Below, piece by piece: positions 20,814-31,172 of a DNA stretch of 64,000 nt. The translations under genes were made by a program, and so were the position numbers. The notes beneath the pieces were generated by a model that saw nothing but the letters and a program-made list of their open reading frames with translations, did no database searches and was not told the DNA's origin. Within the stretch, counting starts at the first letter, position 1, and each line of letters opens with the position of its first letter. Origin of the DNA: Betaproteobacteria bacterium HGW-Betaproteobacteria-3 (GTDB lineage: Bacteria > Pseudomonadota > Gammaproteobacteria > Burkholderiales > Burkholderiaceae_C); assembly GCA_002842205.1 (NCBI GenBank), contig PHCI01000001.1:310001-374000 (forward strand), read 5' to 3'.

Positions 20814-20848
20814 TGCCATTTGACGAGGGCTAATGGCCTAAAACATTG
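20790..20848 (+). repeat. Dispersed repeat copy C, overlapping mutT 3' end
   Basis: Core GTAGCAAACTAATGCCATTT, then GACGAGGGCTAATGGCCTAAAAC. The first third encodes the last residues and stop of mutT. The remainder fills the gap to the convergent yacG. The leading GCTAC...GTAGC can form a small hairpin. Confidence 0.8.
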
Positions 20849-20850
20849 AA

Positions 20851-21057
20851 TTATTGCAGCTTGGCATCGCCAAAGGGTTGATCGTCGGGCGGCGCCTCGG
20901 CAGCCAGTCGGAACTGCTCGCTGGCCCATGCACCAAAATCATTTCCCTTGCAGCGGGCGCTGCAGAACGGACGGAACGGATTGCCGGGTTCGTAGGCGCT
21001 CGGGCCTTTGCAGGTCGGGCAGGTCACCTGGCGGGGTTTGACGTCCGGGGGATTCAT
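20851..21057 (-). CDS. yacG: DNA gyrase inhibitor YacG (zinc protein)
   Basis: This 68-residue protein has four zinc-binding Cys residues in CPTCKG and CSARCKGND. The conserved WASEQFRL stretch follows. Family members bind gyrase B and block DNA binding. The ATG at 21057 is preferred; an upstream GTG at 21084 would overlap zapD. It closes the pilBCD-coaE-zapD-yacG cluster. Confidence 0.93.
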   Translation of the reverse strand: MNPPDVKPRQVTCPTCKGPSAYEPGNPFRPFCSARCKGNDFGAWASEQFRLAAEAPPDDQPFGDAKLQ

Positions 21058-21074
21058 GGTGGCATGCACCCCGC

Positions 21075-21830
21075 TCAGGAACACAGGGTCATTTCGAACG
21101 TGGCGTCGTCCACGCTCGCGTGCAGGCGGTCATCGTCGCCGCGTTGCATCAGTCGAACCGACGCTATCAACCGGTTGCCGCTGATTTCAGGGATCAACCC
21201 CATCGACGGGTCGATCTGAAGACGCAGCAGCTGAAAGGTTTTTCCTTGCGGCAGGGGTTGCTGGAACTGGCCGCCCGTGGCCATGACTTTCTGGGGCGCA
21301 CCGGAGTCGCGCAGCAGCTTGAGCAGCAGGTGCAGGGACTCGGCCAGCGGCCCCAACGTGGAGGCCCAGCGCGCCAGATCGGCCTGTCGGCTGGCCGCGC
21401 TGTTGTGCTGCCAGGCGTAGTAGGCTGGCAGGTCAAATTCGCACGTGCCTCCGGGAATCCCGGCGCGGCTGCGGATGCTCATGAGCCAGTCGTTCTCGGT
21501 GAGGGACTGTCCGGCCTTGCCCGGCAACCCGTTCAAGGCCACAAAACAGTCGTCGAGCTGCTGAATGACCTGCTCCAGTGCAGACTCCGAGATGGCCGGA
21601 TTGCCCCGGTAGCTGGCGAGCAACTGTTTTTGCTTGTCCAGATCTTTCAGGACATCGGATTTCAGATCGGCCCGCATGGCCACGTCCATGATTTCGAACA
21701 GCGTGGTCAGCGCGAAGTGATGGTCCAGGGGGTGGTCGCGCGGCACCAGTTCGCCCAGCCTGCGGAACAGGTGTTCCAGCCGCAGGTAGGTCCGGATGCG
21801 TTCATTGAATGGGTACTCGTACAAAATCAC
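21075..21830 (-). CDS. zapD: Cell division protein ZapD
   Basis: This 251-residue ZapD cross-links FtsZ filaments at the division ring. The GTG at 21830 gives the family N-terminus ILYEYPFNERIRTYLRLEHLF after the initiator Met. The length then fits the E. coli protein (247). A GGAAG sequence stands about seven bases upstream of that GTG. The longer open frame upstream adds residues with no family match. It lies 22 bases after coaE. Confidence 0.92.
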   Translation of the reverse strand: MILYEYPFNERIRTYLRLEHLFRRLGELVPRDHPLDHHFALTTLFEIMDVAMRADLKSDVLKDLDKQKQLLASYRGNPAISESALEQVIQQLDDCFVALNGLPGKAGQSLTENDWLMSIRSRAGIPGGTCEFDLPAYYAWQHNSAASRQADLARWASTLGPLAESLHLLLKLLRDSGAPQKVMATGGQFQQPLPQGKTFQLLRLQIDPSMGLIPEISGNRLIASVRLMQRGDDDRLHASVDDATFEMTLCS

Positions 21831-21852
21831 GCTGAGGCTTCCAGTGTCCGAA

Positions 21853-22461
21853 TCATAGCCCGAAGTCGCGGGCGACCTGCCCGACGATGGCGCGCAGCGC
21901 ATCGAGGGTCAGGGTGTCATTGCAGATGACCCCATCCGCCGCAGCCAGGCGTTTCAGCCGGGGGGCCTGGGCAGCAATGATCGCTTGCACCGTGGCTTGT
22001 GGCAAACCGTCGCGCGCAGTGACCCGGGCCACTTGCGTTTCCTCAGGGCAGTCGATCACCATCACCCGGTCCAGACGCTCTCGCCAGTGGGTGGACTCGG
22101 CCAGCAACGGGATGTCGAACACCAGCACACGCGCGCCAGCCGCCACTGCGTCGTCGGCCTGACGCGTCGCCTCCTGGCCGACCAGTGGGTGAATGATGGC
22201 CTCCAGACGGCGCCGCGCGGTGGGGTCGTCGAAGGCCAGCGTTCGCATCAAGTGGCGGTCCAAGGCACCATCCGCGGCAATGAACCGGGGGCCGAACTCC
22301 TTGGCAATGGCGGCAATGGCCTGGCCGTTGGGGGCGGTCATGCTGCGGGCAATGGCATCGGCATCGACGATCGCGGCGCCACGGTCGGCCAGCATCTGCG
22401 CCACCGTGCTCTTGCCGCTGCCAATGCCCCCGGTGAGTCCGAGGCGCGTCAGGCCAGGCAT
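21853..22461 (-). CDS. coaE: Dephospho-CoA kinase CoaE
   Basis: This 202-residue kinase adds the 3'-phosphate in the last step of coenzyme A synthesis. The P-loop is GLTGGIGSGKST near the N-terminus. DADAIAR and the lid-region RHLMRTLAFDDPTARRRLEAI are family motifs. The start at 22461 gives MPGLTRLGLTGG. Its ATG is four bases past the pilD stop, in the usual pilBCD-coaE order. Confidence 0.95.
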   Translation of the reverse strand: MPGLTRLGLTGGIGSGKSTVAQMLADRGAAIVDADAIARSMTAPNGQAIAAIAKEFGPRFIAADGALDRHLMRTLAFDDPTARRRLEAIIHPLVGQEATRQADDAVAAGARVLVFDIPLLAESTHWRERLDRVMVIDCPEETQVARVTARDGLPQATVQAIIAAQAPRLKRLAAADGVICNDTLTLDALRAIVGQVARDFGL

Positions 22462-22465
22462 GCCA

Positions 22466-23311
22466 CTACAGTCCGACGGCCGCGAGGATCGCCTGCGGCC
22501 CAAAAATCATGGCGGTGAGGCCGGCACCCGCCAGAAACGGGCCGAACGGCACATAGCCGCCCTCGCGCAGACCCTGGTTGAACTTGAGCGCAATGCCGAT
22601 GATGGCGCCGATCACGGAGGCCATCAGGATGATGGGCACGAGCCCCTGCCAGCCAAACCATGCGCCCAGCGCCGCAAGGAGTTTGAAGTCGCCATAGCCC
22701 ATGCCCTCTTTGCCGGTGACCAGCTTGAAAGCCCAATAAATCAGCCAGAGCGAAAGATAGCCCGCGACAGCGCCCCACAGCGCCGACGGCAGACTGACGG
22801 AGGTGAGTTGAAGTGCCGCGGCGATCAGGCCCGCCCAGACCAGTGGCAGCGTCATGTCGTCGGGCAGCAGCGTGGTGTCCCAGTCAATCAGGCCCAGTGC
22901 CAGCAGCACGGCCGAGAAGCCCCACCAGAAGACCGTGGGCCAGGTAAGCCCCCAGCGCCAAGCGCAATAGCCGAACAGCAACCCGGTCGCCAACTCCACC
23001 GCCGGATAGCGCAGGCCAATGGGCGTGCCACACGACGAACATTTGCCACGCAGCACCACATAACTGATGACGGGGATGTTTTCGTACCAACGAATCCCAT
23101 GGCCACATTTCTGGCAGCGCGAGCGTGGCACCAGAAGATTGAACTTCCCGGACGCGGGCTCAAGGGGTTTGCCGGCAAGCTCCGCGCATTCAGAGGCCCA
23201 CTGCCGCTCGAGCATCTTGGGCAGCCGGTAAATCACGACATTGAGAAAACTGCCGACCAACAGGCCTAAAACGCCGCCCAGCGCGGCGTTCATCCACGCC
23301 AGTTCCTGCAT
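22466..23311 (-). CDS. pilD: Type IV prepilin peptidase / N-methyltransferase PilD
   Basis: This 281-residue membrane enzyme cleaves and methylates type IV prepilins. The cytoplasmic loop has paired zinc Cys motifs CQKCGHGI and CSSCG. The peptidase Asp residues are expected in GLIDWDTTLLPD and in the GMGYGDFKLLAALGAW motif. About eight membrane segments are present. It overlaps pilC by one base. Confidence 0.95.
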   Translation of the reverse strand: MQELAWMNAALGGVLGLLVGSFLNVVIYRLPKMLERQWASECAELAGKPLEPASGKFNLLVPRSRCQKCGHGIRWYENIPVISYVVLRGKCSSCGTPIGLRYPAVELATGLLFGYCAWRWGLTWPTVFWWGFSAVLLALGLIDWDTTLLPDDMTLPLVWAGLIAAALQLTSVSLPSALWGAVAGYLSLWLIYWAFKLVTGKEGMGYGDFKLLAALGAWFGWQGLVPIILMASVIGAIIGIALKFNQGLREGGYVPFGPFLAGAGLTAMIFGPQAILAAVGL

Positions 23312-24528
23312 CAGACGACCTGGCCCAACTTGAAAATGGGCAGGTACATGGACACGACAATGCCGCCAATCAGGGTGCCCAGAAACACGATGATGATGGG
23401 CTCCATCAGGCTCGACAGGCCTGCCACCATGTCGTCCACCTCGGCCTCATAGAAATCGGCCGCCTTGCCCAGCATGTGGTCGATGGAGCCGGATTCTTCG
23501 CCGATGGCGCACATCTGCAGCACCATGCTGGGAAACAGGTTGGCATTGGTCATGGCCGCGGTCAGGCTGGTGCCGGTGGACACCTCCTGCTGGATGCGCT
23601 CGGTGGCGATCTGGTACACCGAGTTGCCCGATGCGCCGCCAACCGAATCCAGTGCCTCCACCAGAGGCACACCGGCAGCGAACATCGTCGACAGCGTCCG
23701 GGTCCAGCGCGCAATGCTTGATTTTTCCACCAGTGCGCCGAACACCGGCATCTTGAGCATCAGACGGTCCATGAACCGCTGGACTTTCTCATTGCGCTTC
23801 CATGCCTGGATGAAGAAATACAGCCCGCCGCCAATGCCGCCAAAAATGAGCCACCAGTACGACACGAAAAATTCGCTGATGGCAATGACGAACAGGGTCG
23901 GCGCGGGCAGGTCGGCGCCGAACGACGAGAACACGCTCTTGAAGGCCGGGATCACGAAAATCATGATCACCGCCACCACCACGAAGGCCACCACCACGAC
24001 CGAAATCGGATACATCAACGCCGATTTGATCTTGGATTTGATGGCTTCGGTCTTCTCCATGTAAACGGCCAGCCGGTCCAGCAGGGCTTCCAGGATACCG
24101 GCCGACTCACCGGCCTCCACCAGATTGCAGTACAGGTTGTCAAAATACATCGGGTGCTTGCGGAACGCCGCGCTCAGCGAGGTGCCGGTTTCAACGTCCG
24201 TGCGAACGTCGTTCAGCAGCTTGGTCACGCTGGCATTCGGGTTGCCGCGACCCACGATGTCAAACGACTGCAGCAGCGGCACACCGGCTTTCATCATGGT
24301 GGCCAATTGGCGCGTGAAGATCGCGATGTCCTTGGGCTTGATCGAGCGCCCTCTGCGCATGCGCCGCTTCTTGATTTTGGTTGGCAGAACGCCCTGGCGG
24401 CGCAAAGAGGCCTGGACCTGATTTTCGCCCGAGGCTCGGGTTTCGCCGCGAACTTGCTTGCCGTTGCGGTCTTTTCCTTCCCACTCGAAAACGAATTCCT
24501 TGATGTCTCTTGAAGTTGCGGTCGCCAT
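23311..24528 (-). CDS. pilC: Type IV pilus inner-membrane platform protein PilC
   Basis: This 405-residue GspF/PilC protein has two repeated cytoplasmic domains (FTRQLATMMKAGVPLLQ and RTLSTMFAAGVPLVEAL) separated by membrane helices, with a final hairpin near the C-terminus. It couples PilB ATPase motion to pilin extraction. It lies between pilD and pilB. Confidence 0.96.
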   Translation of the reverse strand: MATATSRDIKEFVFEWEGKDRNGKQVRGETRASGENQVQASLRRQGVLPTKIKKRRMRRGRSIKPKDIAIFTRQLATMMKAGVPLLQSFDIVGRGNPNASVTKLLNDVRTDVETGTSLSAAFRKHPMYFDNLYCNLVEAGESAGILEALLDRLAVYMEKTEAIKSKIKSALMYPISVVVVAFVVVAVIMIFVIPAFKSVFSSFGADLPAPTLFVIAISEFFVSYWWLIFGGIGGGLYFFIQAWKRNEKVQRFMDRLMLKMPVFGALVEKSSIARWTRTLSTMFAAGVPLVEALDSVGGASGNSVYQIATERIQQEVSTGTSLTAAMTNANLFPSMVLQMCAIGEESGSIDHMLGKAADFYEAEVDDMVAGLSSLMEPIIIVFLGTLIGGIVVSMYLPIFKLGQVV

Positions 24529-24550
24529 GGTGGTCTTTTTGCCTTCCCTG

Positions 24551-26287
24551 TCAAACGTTCGTCACGGCCAGCACTTCTTCCAGCGAGGTCAGACCTTGCC
24601 GGACCTTGTGCAAACCTGATTGCCGCAGCGAACGCACGCCTTCACGTTCAGCTTGTTCAGCGATTTCCAGCGCGCTGCCATCGCGAAGGATGATGCGCTG
24701 GATTTCCTCGCTGATGGGCATGACCTGGTAAATGCCGACACGCCCCTTGTACCCGTTGTTGCACGCCGAACACCCGACCGGGCGGTACGGCGACCACGAG
24801 CCATCGACGTCCTCTTCCTTGAAGCCGGCATCGACCAGGGCTTCCTGGGGGATATCGGCCGGGGCCTTGCAGGTGACACACAGACGGCGCGCCAGGCGCT
24901 GCGCGGTGATCAGGATCACGCTCGACGCAATGTTGAACGGTTGAATCCCCATGTTGCGCATCCGCGTCAGCGTGGTCGGCGCGTCGTTGGTGTGCAGGGT
25001 GGACAGCACCAGGTGGCCCGTCTGGGCGGCCTTGATGGAGATGTCGGCGGTTTCCAGGTCGCGGATTTCGCCGACCATGATGATGTCCGGGTCTTGCCGC
25101 AGGAACGATTTGAGCGCCACCGCAAACGTCAGGCCGGCTTTATCGTTGACGTTGACCTGATTGACCCCGGGCAGGTTGATTTCGGAAGGGTCTTCCGCCG
25201 TGGCAATGTTGACCCCGGGGTTGTTGAGCAGATTCAGGCAGGTGTACAGTGACACCGTCTTGCCCGAGCCCGTGGGGCCGGTCACCAGCACCATGCCGTA
25301 AGGCCGCCCGATCGCGTTCAGCAACCGCTCTTTCTCGACGGCGTCGTAGCCCAGCGCTTCAATGCCCATCTTGGCACTGTTGGGGTCCAGGATCCGGATC
25401 ACGATCTTTTCGCCGAACAGCGTGGGCAGGGTACTGACCCGGAAATCGATCACCCGGTCCGGACCCACCTTGAGCTTCATGCGGCCGTCCTGCGGCACGC
25501 GTTTCTCGGAGATGTCCAGTCGCGAGATCACCTTGATGCGGGACGCCAGCTTGTCCTTGATCGCGACCGGAGGGGAGGCAATTTCGCGCAGCTCGCCGTC
25601 GATGCGAAAGCGCACGCGGTAGGTGTGTTCGTAGGGCTCGAAGTGCAGGTCGGACGCCCGCATGCTGAAGGCGTCCAGCAGCATCTTGTGCAGGAACTTG
25701 ACCACCGGTGCGTCTTCGACTTCGGCGACCAGCGCGTCGCTGTTGTCATTGGTGGCGGCATCGACGGAGGCTTCATCAAACTCGAAGTCGTCGCCAATGA
25801 TGTGGTCCATGGCGTCCGACGCGCTGGTGGCGTTGGCCTCGACCATGCGGGACAGCTTGTCGTATTCGGCGATGACCCAGTCCACACCCATCTGGGTGGC
25901 AAACTTGATTTTCTCGCCAGCCTCCTGGTCGGAGGGATCGGCCGTGGCCACGACCAGCCGGTTGCTGCGCTTGCTCAGCACCACCACCCGGTAGTCGGTG
26001 CAAATTTTGCTGTCCAGCAGATCCTTGGGCAGGCGCTGGATGTCGATGGCGTCCAGGTCGAGCAACGGCGCGGCATACGCCGACGACATGGTGTGCGCCA
26101 GATCGGACGCCGACACCGCGCCGGAGCCGGTCAACTCTGCGATGAAGCTGGTGCGGCTGGTCTGGGCCTTGCGAAAGATGTCCTCGGCGGACTTTTGCCC
26201 GAGTTTCCCGGCTGAAACGAGCGTACGCCCGAGGCCCGGCAGGGCCATGGTGGAGGTGTCTTTGATGACGGAATCAACAGCGGCCAT
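24551..26287 (-). CDS. pilB: Type IV pilus assembly ATPase PilB
   Basis: This 578-residue GspE-type ATPase powers pilus extension. The N-terminal MshEN domain is followed by the motor domain with Walker A GPTGSGKT, the Asp box, Walker B MVGEIRDLETA and the His box TGHLVLSTLHTNDAP. A four-Cys zinc site appears as CVTC...CSACNNGYKGR. The ATG at 26287 (MAAVDSVIKD) is chosen over a longer frame with no family match. Confidence 0.95.
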   Translation of the reverse strand: MAAVDSVIKDTSTMALPGLGRTLVSAGKLGQKSAEDIFRKAQTSRTSFIAELTGSGAVSASDLAHTMSSAYAAPLLDLDAIDIQRLPKDLLDSKICTDYRVVVLSKRSNRLVVATADPSDQEAGEKIKFATQMGVDWVIAEYDKLSRMVEANATSASDAMDHIIGDDFEFDEASVDAATNDNSDALVAEVEDAPVVKFLHKMLLDAFSMRASDLHFEPYEHTYRVRFRIDGELREIASPPVAIKDKLASRIKVISRLDISEKRVPQDGRMKLKVGPDRVIDFRVSTLPTLFGEKIVIRILDPNSAKMGIEALGYDAVEKERLLNAIGRPYGMVLVTGPTGSGKTVSLYTCLNLLNNPGVNIATAEDPSEINLPGVNQVNVNDKAGLTFAVALKSFLRQDPDIIMVGEIRDLETADISIKAAQTGHLVLSTLHTNDAPTTLTRMRNMGIQPFNIASSVILITAQRLARRLCVTCKAPADIPQEALVDAGFKEEDVDGSWSPYRPVGCSACNNGYKGRVGIYQVMPISEEIQRIILRDGSALEIAEQAEREGVRSLRQSGLHKVRQGLTSLEEVLAVTNV

Positions 26288-26411
26288 GACCGGCAAATGT
26301 ACTACGGGGGAAGTGGGTTCGCCAATCTTGCGCCGCAGATTGGCGCATGGCAACGCAAAAGCGTGGCGTAAACCGCCAAGCAATTGACAAAATGGCGAAA
26401 ATCTGGCTTGT

Positions 26412-26488
26412 TGGTCGGGGTGAGAGGATTCGAACCTCCGGCCTCTACGTCCCGAACGTAGCGCTCTACCAGGCTAAGCTACACCCCG
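26412..26488 (-). tRNA. tRNA-Pro (anticodon CGG)
   Basis: A 77-base cloverleaf on the minus strand with encoded CCA. The acceptor stem CGGGGTG pairs with CACCCCG. The anticodon arm is CTACG-TTCGGGA-CGTAG, with anticodon CGG. The T loop is TTCGAAT. Confidence 0.95.
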
Positions 26489-26516
26489 AATGCCGCGTCT
26501 GACTGATCCATGCGGG

Positions 26517-27515
26517 TCAGGAACGCCGCTCAAGCAGCTGAGCCGCCAATTGTAGCAAACCGTTCGTGTGCGCATTGGTGGGCAGCGCTCGCGCGCAGGC
26601 CATGGCGCGGCGGGCTTCGGCGGCGGCGGCCTCGTGCGTGGCCTCCAGGGCGCCAGTGGTCCGCACAATGGTGGCAATGTCCGCAAGCGCCTCGACCGAG
26701 CCGTTCTCGATGGCCTCCCGCACGATGGCGGCTTGCGATGGCGTGCCGCGCTGCATGGCAATGATCAGTGGCAGGGTGGCCTTGCCTTCGCGCAGGTCGT
26801 CACCCAGGTTTTTCCCCATCTCCTGGGCATCGCCGTCGTAATCCAGCACGTCATCAATCACCTGGAAGGCGGTTCCCAGCGCCTGGCCGTAATCTGCGCA
26901 GGCCTGCTCGACTTCGGCCGGGCTGCCCGCCAGCACGGCGCCCAGACGGGCGCTCGCCTCGAACAGTTTGGCGGTCTTGGAGCGGATGACGCGCAGGTAG
27001 CCCGCGTCGTCCAGCGAAGCGTCGTGCATGTTCATGAGCTGCAGCACTTCGCCTTCGGCGATCACGTTGGTCGCTTCGGCCAGGATTTCCATGACACGCA
27101 TGTCACCGACTTCCACCATCATCTGGAATGCACGCGAATACAAAAAGTCACCCACCAGAACACTGGCCGGATTGCCAAACGCCTCGTTGGCCGTGGCGCG
27201 GCCCCGGCGCAAGGTGGATTCGTCCACCACGTCGTCGTGCAGCAGTGTGGCGGTGTGAATGAATTCCACCACGGCGGCGAGATCGAAGCGCTGATGGCCG
27301 GTGTACCCCAGCGCACCGCAGGTCAGCAGCAACAGGGCGGGGCGCAACCGTTTGCCGCCGGCCGCAATGATGTAGCGCGACACCTCGGCCACCAGCGGGA
27401 CGCCGGAATCGAGTCGACGGGCGATGACCGCGTCCACCTCGATCATGTCGTGGGCGACGAGTGCCAGGGCGGTGGCGGTGCTGGAGGAATGGACAGACAA
27501 GGCGATTTTGCTCAC
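26517..27515 (-). CDS. ispB: Polyprenyl (octaprenyl) diphosphate synthase
   Basis: This 332-residue all-helical prenyltransferase makes the side chain of ubiquinone. The first Asp-rich motif is LLHDDVVDES and the second is QVIDDVLDYDGD. GGKRLRPALLLLTC is the substrate-binding start. The chain length (C40) is inferred from family and species group. It is divergent from rplU. Confidence 0.94.
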   Translation of the reverse strand: MSKIALSVHSSSTATALALVAHDMIEVDAVIARRLDSGVPLVAEVSRYIIAAGGKRLRPALLLLTCGALGYTGHQRFDLAAVVEFIHTATLLHDDVVDESTLRRGRATANEAFGNPASVLVGDFLYSRAFQMMVEVGDMRVMEILAEATNVIAEGEVLQLMNMHDASLDDAGYLRVIRSKTAKLFEASARLGAVLAGSPAEVEQACADYGQALGTAFQVIDDVLDYDGDAQEMGKNLGDDLREGKATLPLIIAMQRGTPSQAAIVREAIENGSVEALADIATIVRTTGALEATHEAAAAEARRAMACARALPTNAHTNGLLQLAAQLLERRS

Positions 27516-27647
27516 AAACTCGGCGGATTATAGAAAGCAGAAGGCACACAGGCGACCATCGGCCGCTGACGTGCCGCACCGGGCGCCAGGCCGGGCGGCA
27601 GAATTGTGCGGCTTGTTCGTCGAAGTGATGTTAGTGACTGCAAACAG

Positions 27648-27656
27648 TGCTATAAT
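27648..27656 (+). promoter_or_regulatory. Extended -10 promoter for rplU-rpmA
   Basis: TGCTATAAT at 27648-27656 is a perfect extended -10 (TGn plus TATAAT). It lies 49 bases upstream of the rplU ATG. No strong -35 is evident at the normal distance. Confidence 0.6.
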
Positions 27657-27705
27657 CTCGGGCTCTGCGGAAATTCGTCCGCGGAGCTTCAATTAAGAGG
27701 TCAAC

Positions 27706-28017
27706 ATGTACGCGGTCATAAAAACCGGCGGCAAACAATATCGTGTTGCTGCTGGCGAAAAAATTAAAGTAGAACAGATTGCTGCGGACGTAGGCCAAGA
27801 GATTGTGCTCGACCAGGTTCTGGCTGTCGGAAACGGCGCCGAACTGAAGGTGGGTACGCCCTTGGTGTCCGGTGCAACTGTCAAAGCCACGGTCGTGGCA
27901 CACGGCAAACACGACAAGGTTCGCATCTTCAAGATGCGCCGTCGCAAGCACTATCAGAAACGCCAGGGGCATCGTCAGCAGTTCACCGAACTGCAGATCG
28001 CTTCTATTGCTGCATAA
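27706..28017 (+). CDS. rplU: 50S ribosomal protein L21
   Basis: This 103-residue L21 starts [14 protein letters not shown], the family signature, and ends with KRRQGHRQ-like basic residues ([19 protein letters not shown]) that contact 23S rRNA. rpmA follows 12 bases later, in the universal rplU-rpmA-obgE order. Confidence 0.98.
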   Translation: MYAVIKTGGKQYRVAAGEKIKVEQIAADVGQEIVLDQVLAVGNGAELKVGTPLVSGATVKATVVAHGKHDKVRIFKMRRRKHYQKRQGHRQQFTELQIASIAA

Positions 28018-28029
28018 GGGGCAAGAGAA

Positions 28030-28287
28030 ATGGCACAGAAAAAAGGCGGCGGCTCTACGCGAAACGGGCGCGATTCCAAGCCCAAGATGCTCGGCGTGAA
28101 AGCGTTTGGCGGTGAACAGATCAGCGCAGGCTCGATCATCGTGCGCCAGCGTGGCACCAGGTTCCATCCCGGCGTCAATGTCGGTGTGGGCAAGGACCAC
28201 ACCCTGTTTGCGCTGGTGGACGGACAGGTGTCGTTCGCCATCAAGGGCGCGTTGAACAGGAAAACTGTGAACGTGACCCCGGCCTGA
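28030..28287 (+). CDS. rpmA: 50S ribosomal protein L27
   Basis: This 85-residue L27 starts [18 protein letters not shown], the tail that reaches the peptidyl transferase centre. [15 protein letters not shown] follows. There is no extra N-terminal cleavage peptide of the Firmicutes type. A terminator lies 23 bases behind the stop. Confidence 0.98.
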   Translation: MAQKKGGGSTRNGRDSKPKMLGVKAFGGEQISAGSIIVRQRGTRFHPGVNVGVGKDHTLFALVDGQVSFAIKGALNRKTVNVTPA

Positions 28288-28310
28288 GCCTTCAGGCTTT
28301 CCGGCACAGA

Positions 28311-28341
28311 AAGCCCTGCGGAGTTTTCGCAGGGCTTTTTT
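28311..28341 (+). terminator. Rho-independent terminator after rpmA
   Basis: AAGCCCTGCG pairs perfectly with CGCAGGGCTT around a seven-base loop and is followed by TTTTTTG. obgE starts 26 bases later, so it may have its own promoter or rely on readthrough. Confidence 0.85.
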
Positions 28342-28358
28342 GTTGGTCCGGCCCCTAG

Positions 28359-29438
<1,080 letters not shown>

Positions 29439-29440
29439 AT

Positions 29441-29510
29441 TGAATACTACTGATAAAGTAGCAAACTAAGTCCATTTGGCGGGGGCTATAGGCCAAAATG
29501 ATTCAAAAAA
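29441..29510 (+). repeat. Dispersed repeat copy D, containing the proB start
   Basis: Core GTAGCAAACTAAGTCCATTT, then GGCGGGGGCTATAGGCCAAAATG and an A-rich end. The ATG of proB (29498) is inside the tail of the repeat. The copy therefore forms the whole leader between obgE and proB. Confidence 0.8.
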
Positions 29511-30634
29511 ATAGTTCCCGCGTGCTGCCGGATGCCCGGCGCATTGTGGTCAAGGTGGGCTCCAGCCTGGTGACCAACGAGGGCCGCGGGCTGGACCCGG
29601 TGGCCATTGGCGAATGGTGCCGCCAGCTCTCGGCGCTGGTGCGCCAGGGCCGGGAGGTCATCATGGTGTCCAGCGGGGCCATTGCCGAGGGCATGAAACG
29701 CCTGGGCTGGGCCGTCCGCCCCCACGAAATCAACGAACTGCAGGCCGCCGCGGCCGTGGGCCAGATGGGCCTGGCGCAGATGTACGAAAGCAAACTGCGT
29801 GAACACGCCCTGGGCAGCGCGCAGGTGCTGCTCACGCACGCCGACCTGGCCGACCGCGAGCGCTACCTCAACGCACGCTCCACGCTGCTCACGCTGCTCA
29901 AGCTGGGCGTGGTGCCGGTGATCAACGAAAACGACACCGTGGTCAACGACGAGATCAAGTTCGGCGACAACGACACGCTGGGCGCACTGGTGGCCAATCT
30001 GGTGGAGGCCGACGCCCTGGTCATCCTGACCGACCAGAAAGGCCTGTACACCGCCGATCCCCGCAAGGACCCCCAGGCCCGTTTTGTGCACGAGGGCAAG
30101 GCCGGTGATCCGGCGCTGGAAGCCATGGCCGGAGGCGCAGGCTCCAGCCTGGGCCGCGGCGGCATGCTCACCAAGATTCTGGCCGCCAGACGCGCCGCCC
30201 GCTCAGGCGCGTCCACCGTGATCGCCTGGGGCCGCGAGCCCGACGTGCTCGGTCGCCTGGCGGCGGGTGAGGCCATCGGCACCTTGCTGGTGGCGCAGAC
30301 CCAGAAGTTGCAGGCACGCAAGCAATGGATGGCCGATCACCTGCAGTTGCGCGGCGCGGTGGTGGTGGACGCGGGCGCGGCTGCCAAGCTGCGCGAGTCA
30401 GGCAAAAGCCTGCTGCCCATTGGCATGACGGCGGTGCAAGGCGAATTTTCCCGCGGTGACGTGATCGCCGTGCGCGACCCGCAGGGCGTCGAGATCGGGC
30501 GCGGCCTGGCCAATTACGCCAGCACCGAGGCCCGACTGCTGTGCCGCAAGCCCTCCAGCGAGTTTGAGGCGCTGCTCGGTTATGCGGCCGAGCCCGAAAT
30601 GGTGCACCGCGACAACCTGGTGCTGTCCAGGTAA
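29498..30634 (+). CDS. proB: Glutamate 5-kinase ProB
   Basis: This 378-residue kinase phosphorylates glutamate in the first step of proline synthesis. The amino-acid kinase domain starts [15 protein letters not shown] and holds [17 protein letters not shown] and GRGGMLTKI. The C-terminal PUA domain runs from about residue 280. The start codon lies in a dispersed repeat with no strong ribosome site visible. An in-frame GTG at about 29522 would also leave the kinase domain whole. Confidence 0.95.
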   Translation: MIQKNSSRVLPDARRIVVKVGSSLVTNEGRGLDPVAIGEWCRQLSALVRQGREVIMVSSGAIAEGMKRLGWAVRPHEINELQAAAAVGQMGLAQMYESKLREHALGSAQVLLTHADLADRERYLNARSTLLTLLKLGVVPVINENDTVVNDEIKFGDNDTLGALVANLVEADALVILTDQKGLYTADPRKDPQARFVHEGKAGDPALEAMAGGAGSSLGRGGMLTKILAARRAARSGASTVIAWGREPDVLGRLAAGEAIGTLLVAQTQKLQARKQWMADHLQLRGAVVVDAGAAAKLRESGKSLLPIGMTAVQGEFSRGDVIAVRDPQGVEIGRGLANYASTEARLLCRKPSSEFEALLGYAAEPEMVHRDNLVLSR

Positions 30635-30665
30635 TCGCGCGCCGACACCGCGCGGCAGCGGTGGC

Positions 30666-31172
30666 TCATTCGTAATTCTTGATCGGCGTGTCGCGCAGGG
30701 CGCGGATGATTTCGGCCACCGTCATGCGCGGCGCCGCGGCGTCGCACGCGCCGCCCCGCGCAATGGCCAGCGTGTGGCGCGACTGGTTGGTGGCGTACAG
30801 CGAGCGCCAGTCCTGCGACGAAGCGTTCGTCCAGCCGGTTTTGGGGTAGTGGCGGGCATACACGCGAAACTCGGCGGTGGTGCAGCGGATGCCTTCGTAC
30901 ATGACGTTGCTGGCACCGCTCGGGCTGGTGGCGATGACCACGTAGCGCACCACGCCGTCCGGGCTGAGGCTGATGGTGGCCGGGTCCACGCCAAAAGTCA
31001 GCCCGGAGCTTCGGGTCAGCTCGATCTCGAGCAAACCTTTCGTGCTGAAGGCCGGGGGCGGTGGCGCCGGGAGTTCCGTGGCCTTGTTGGCAGGCTCTTC
31101 CAGGGCTTGCGCCAGACCGAGACCACTGGTGCACACCAGCAGGCCGGCGAGGGCAATATTACGGAGCAGCAT
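30666..31172 (-). CDS. CNP1-like exported protein
   Basis: This 168-residue protein has a Sec signal ([23 protein letters not shown]) and the body pattern of the CNP1-like family: [33 protein letters not shown], then a Trp-rich stretch. The family function is unknown. Four Cys remain in the ORF, two of them in the mature region (GIRCTT, GGACD), which could form a disulfide. It overlaps the 3' end of rppH by 14 bases and is likely in one operon with it. Confidence 0.8.
   Translation of the reverse strand: MLLRNIALAGLLVCTSGLGLAQALEEPANKATELPAPPPPAFSTKGLLEIELTRSSGLTFGVDPATISLSPDGVVRYVVIATSPSGASNVMYEGIRCTTAEFRVYARHYPKTGWTNASSQDWRSLYATNQSRHTLAIARGGACDAAAPRMTVAEIIRALRDTPIKNYE

Noticed and set aside
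26412-26488. tRNA-Pro as the attachment site of an integrated island
   Set aside because: Both sides carry core genes (pilB and ispB), with no integrase and no direct repeat of the tRNA end.
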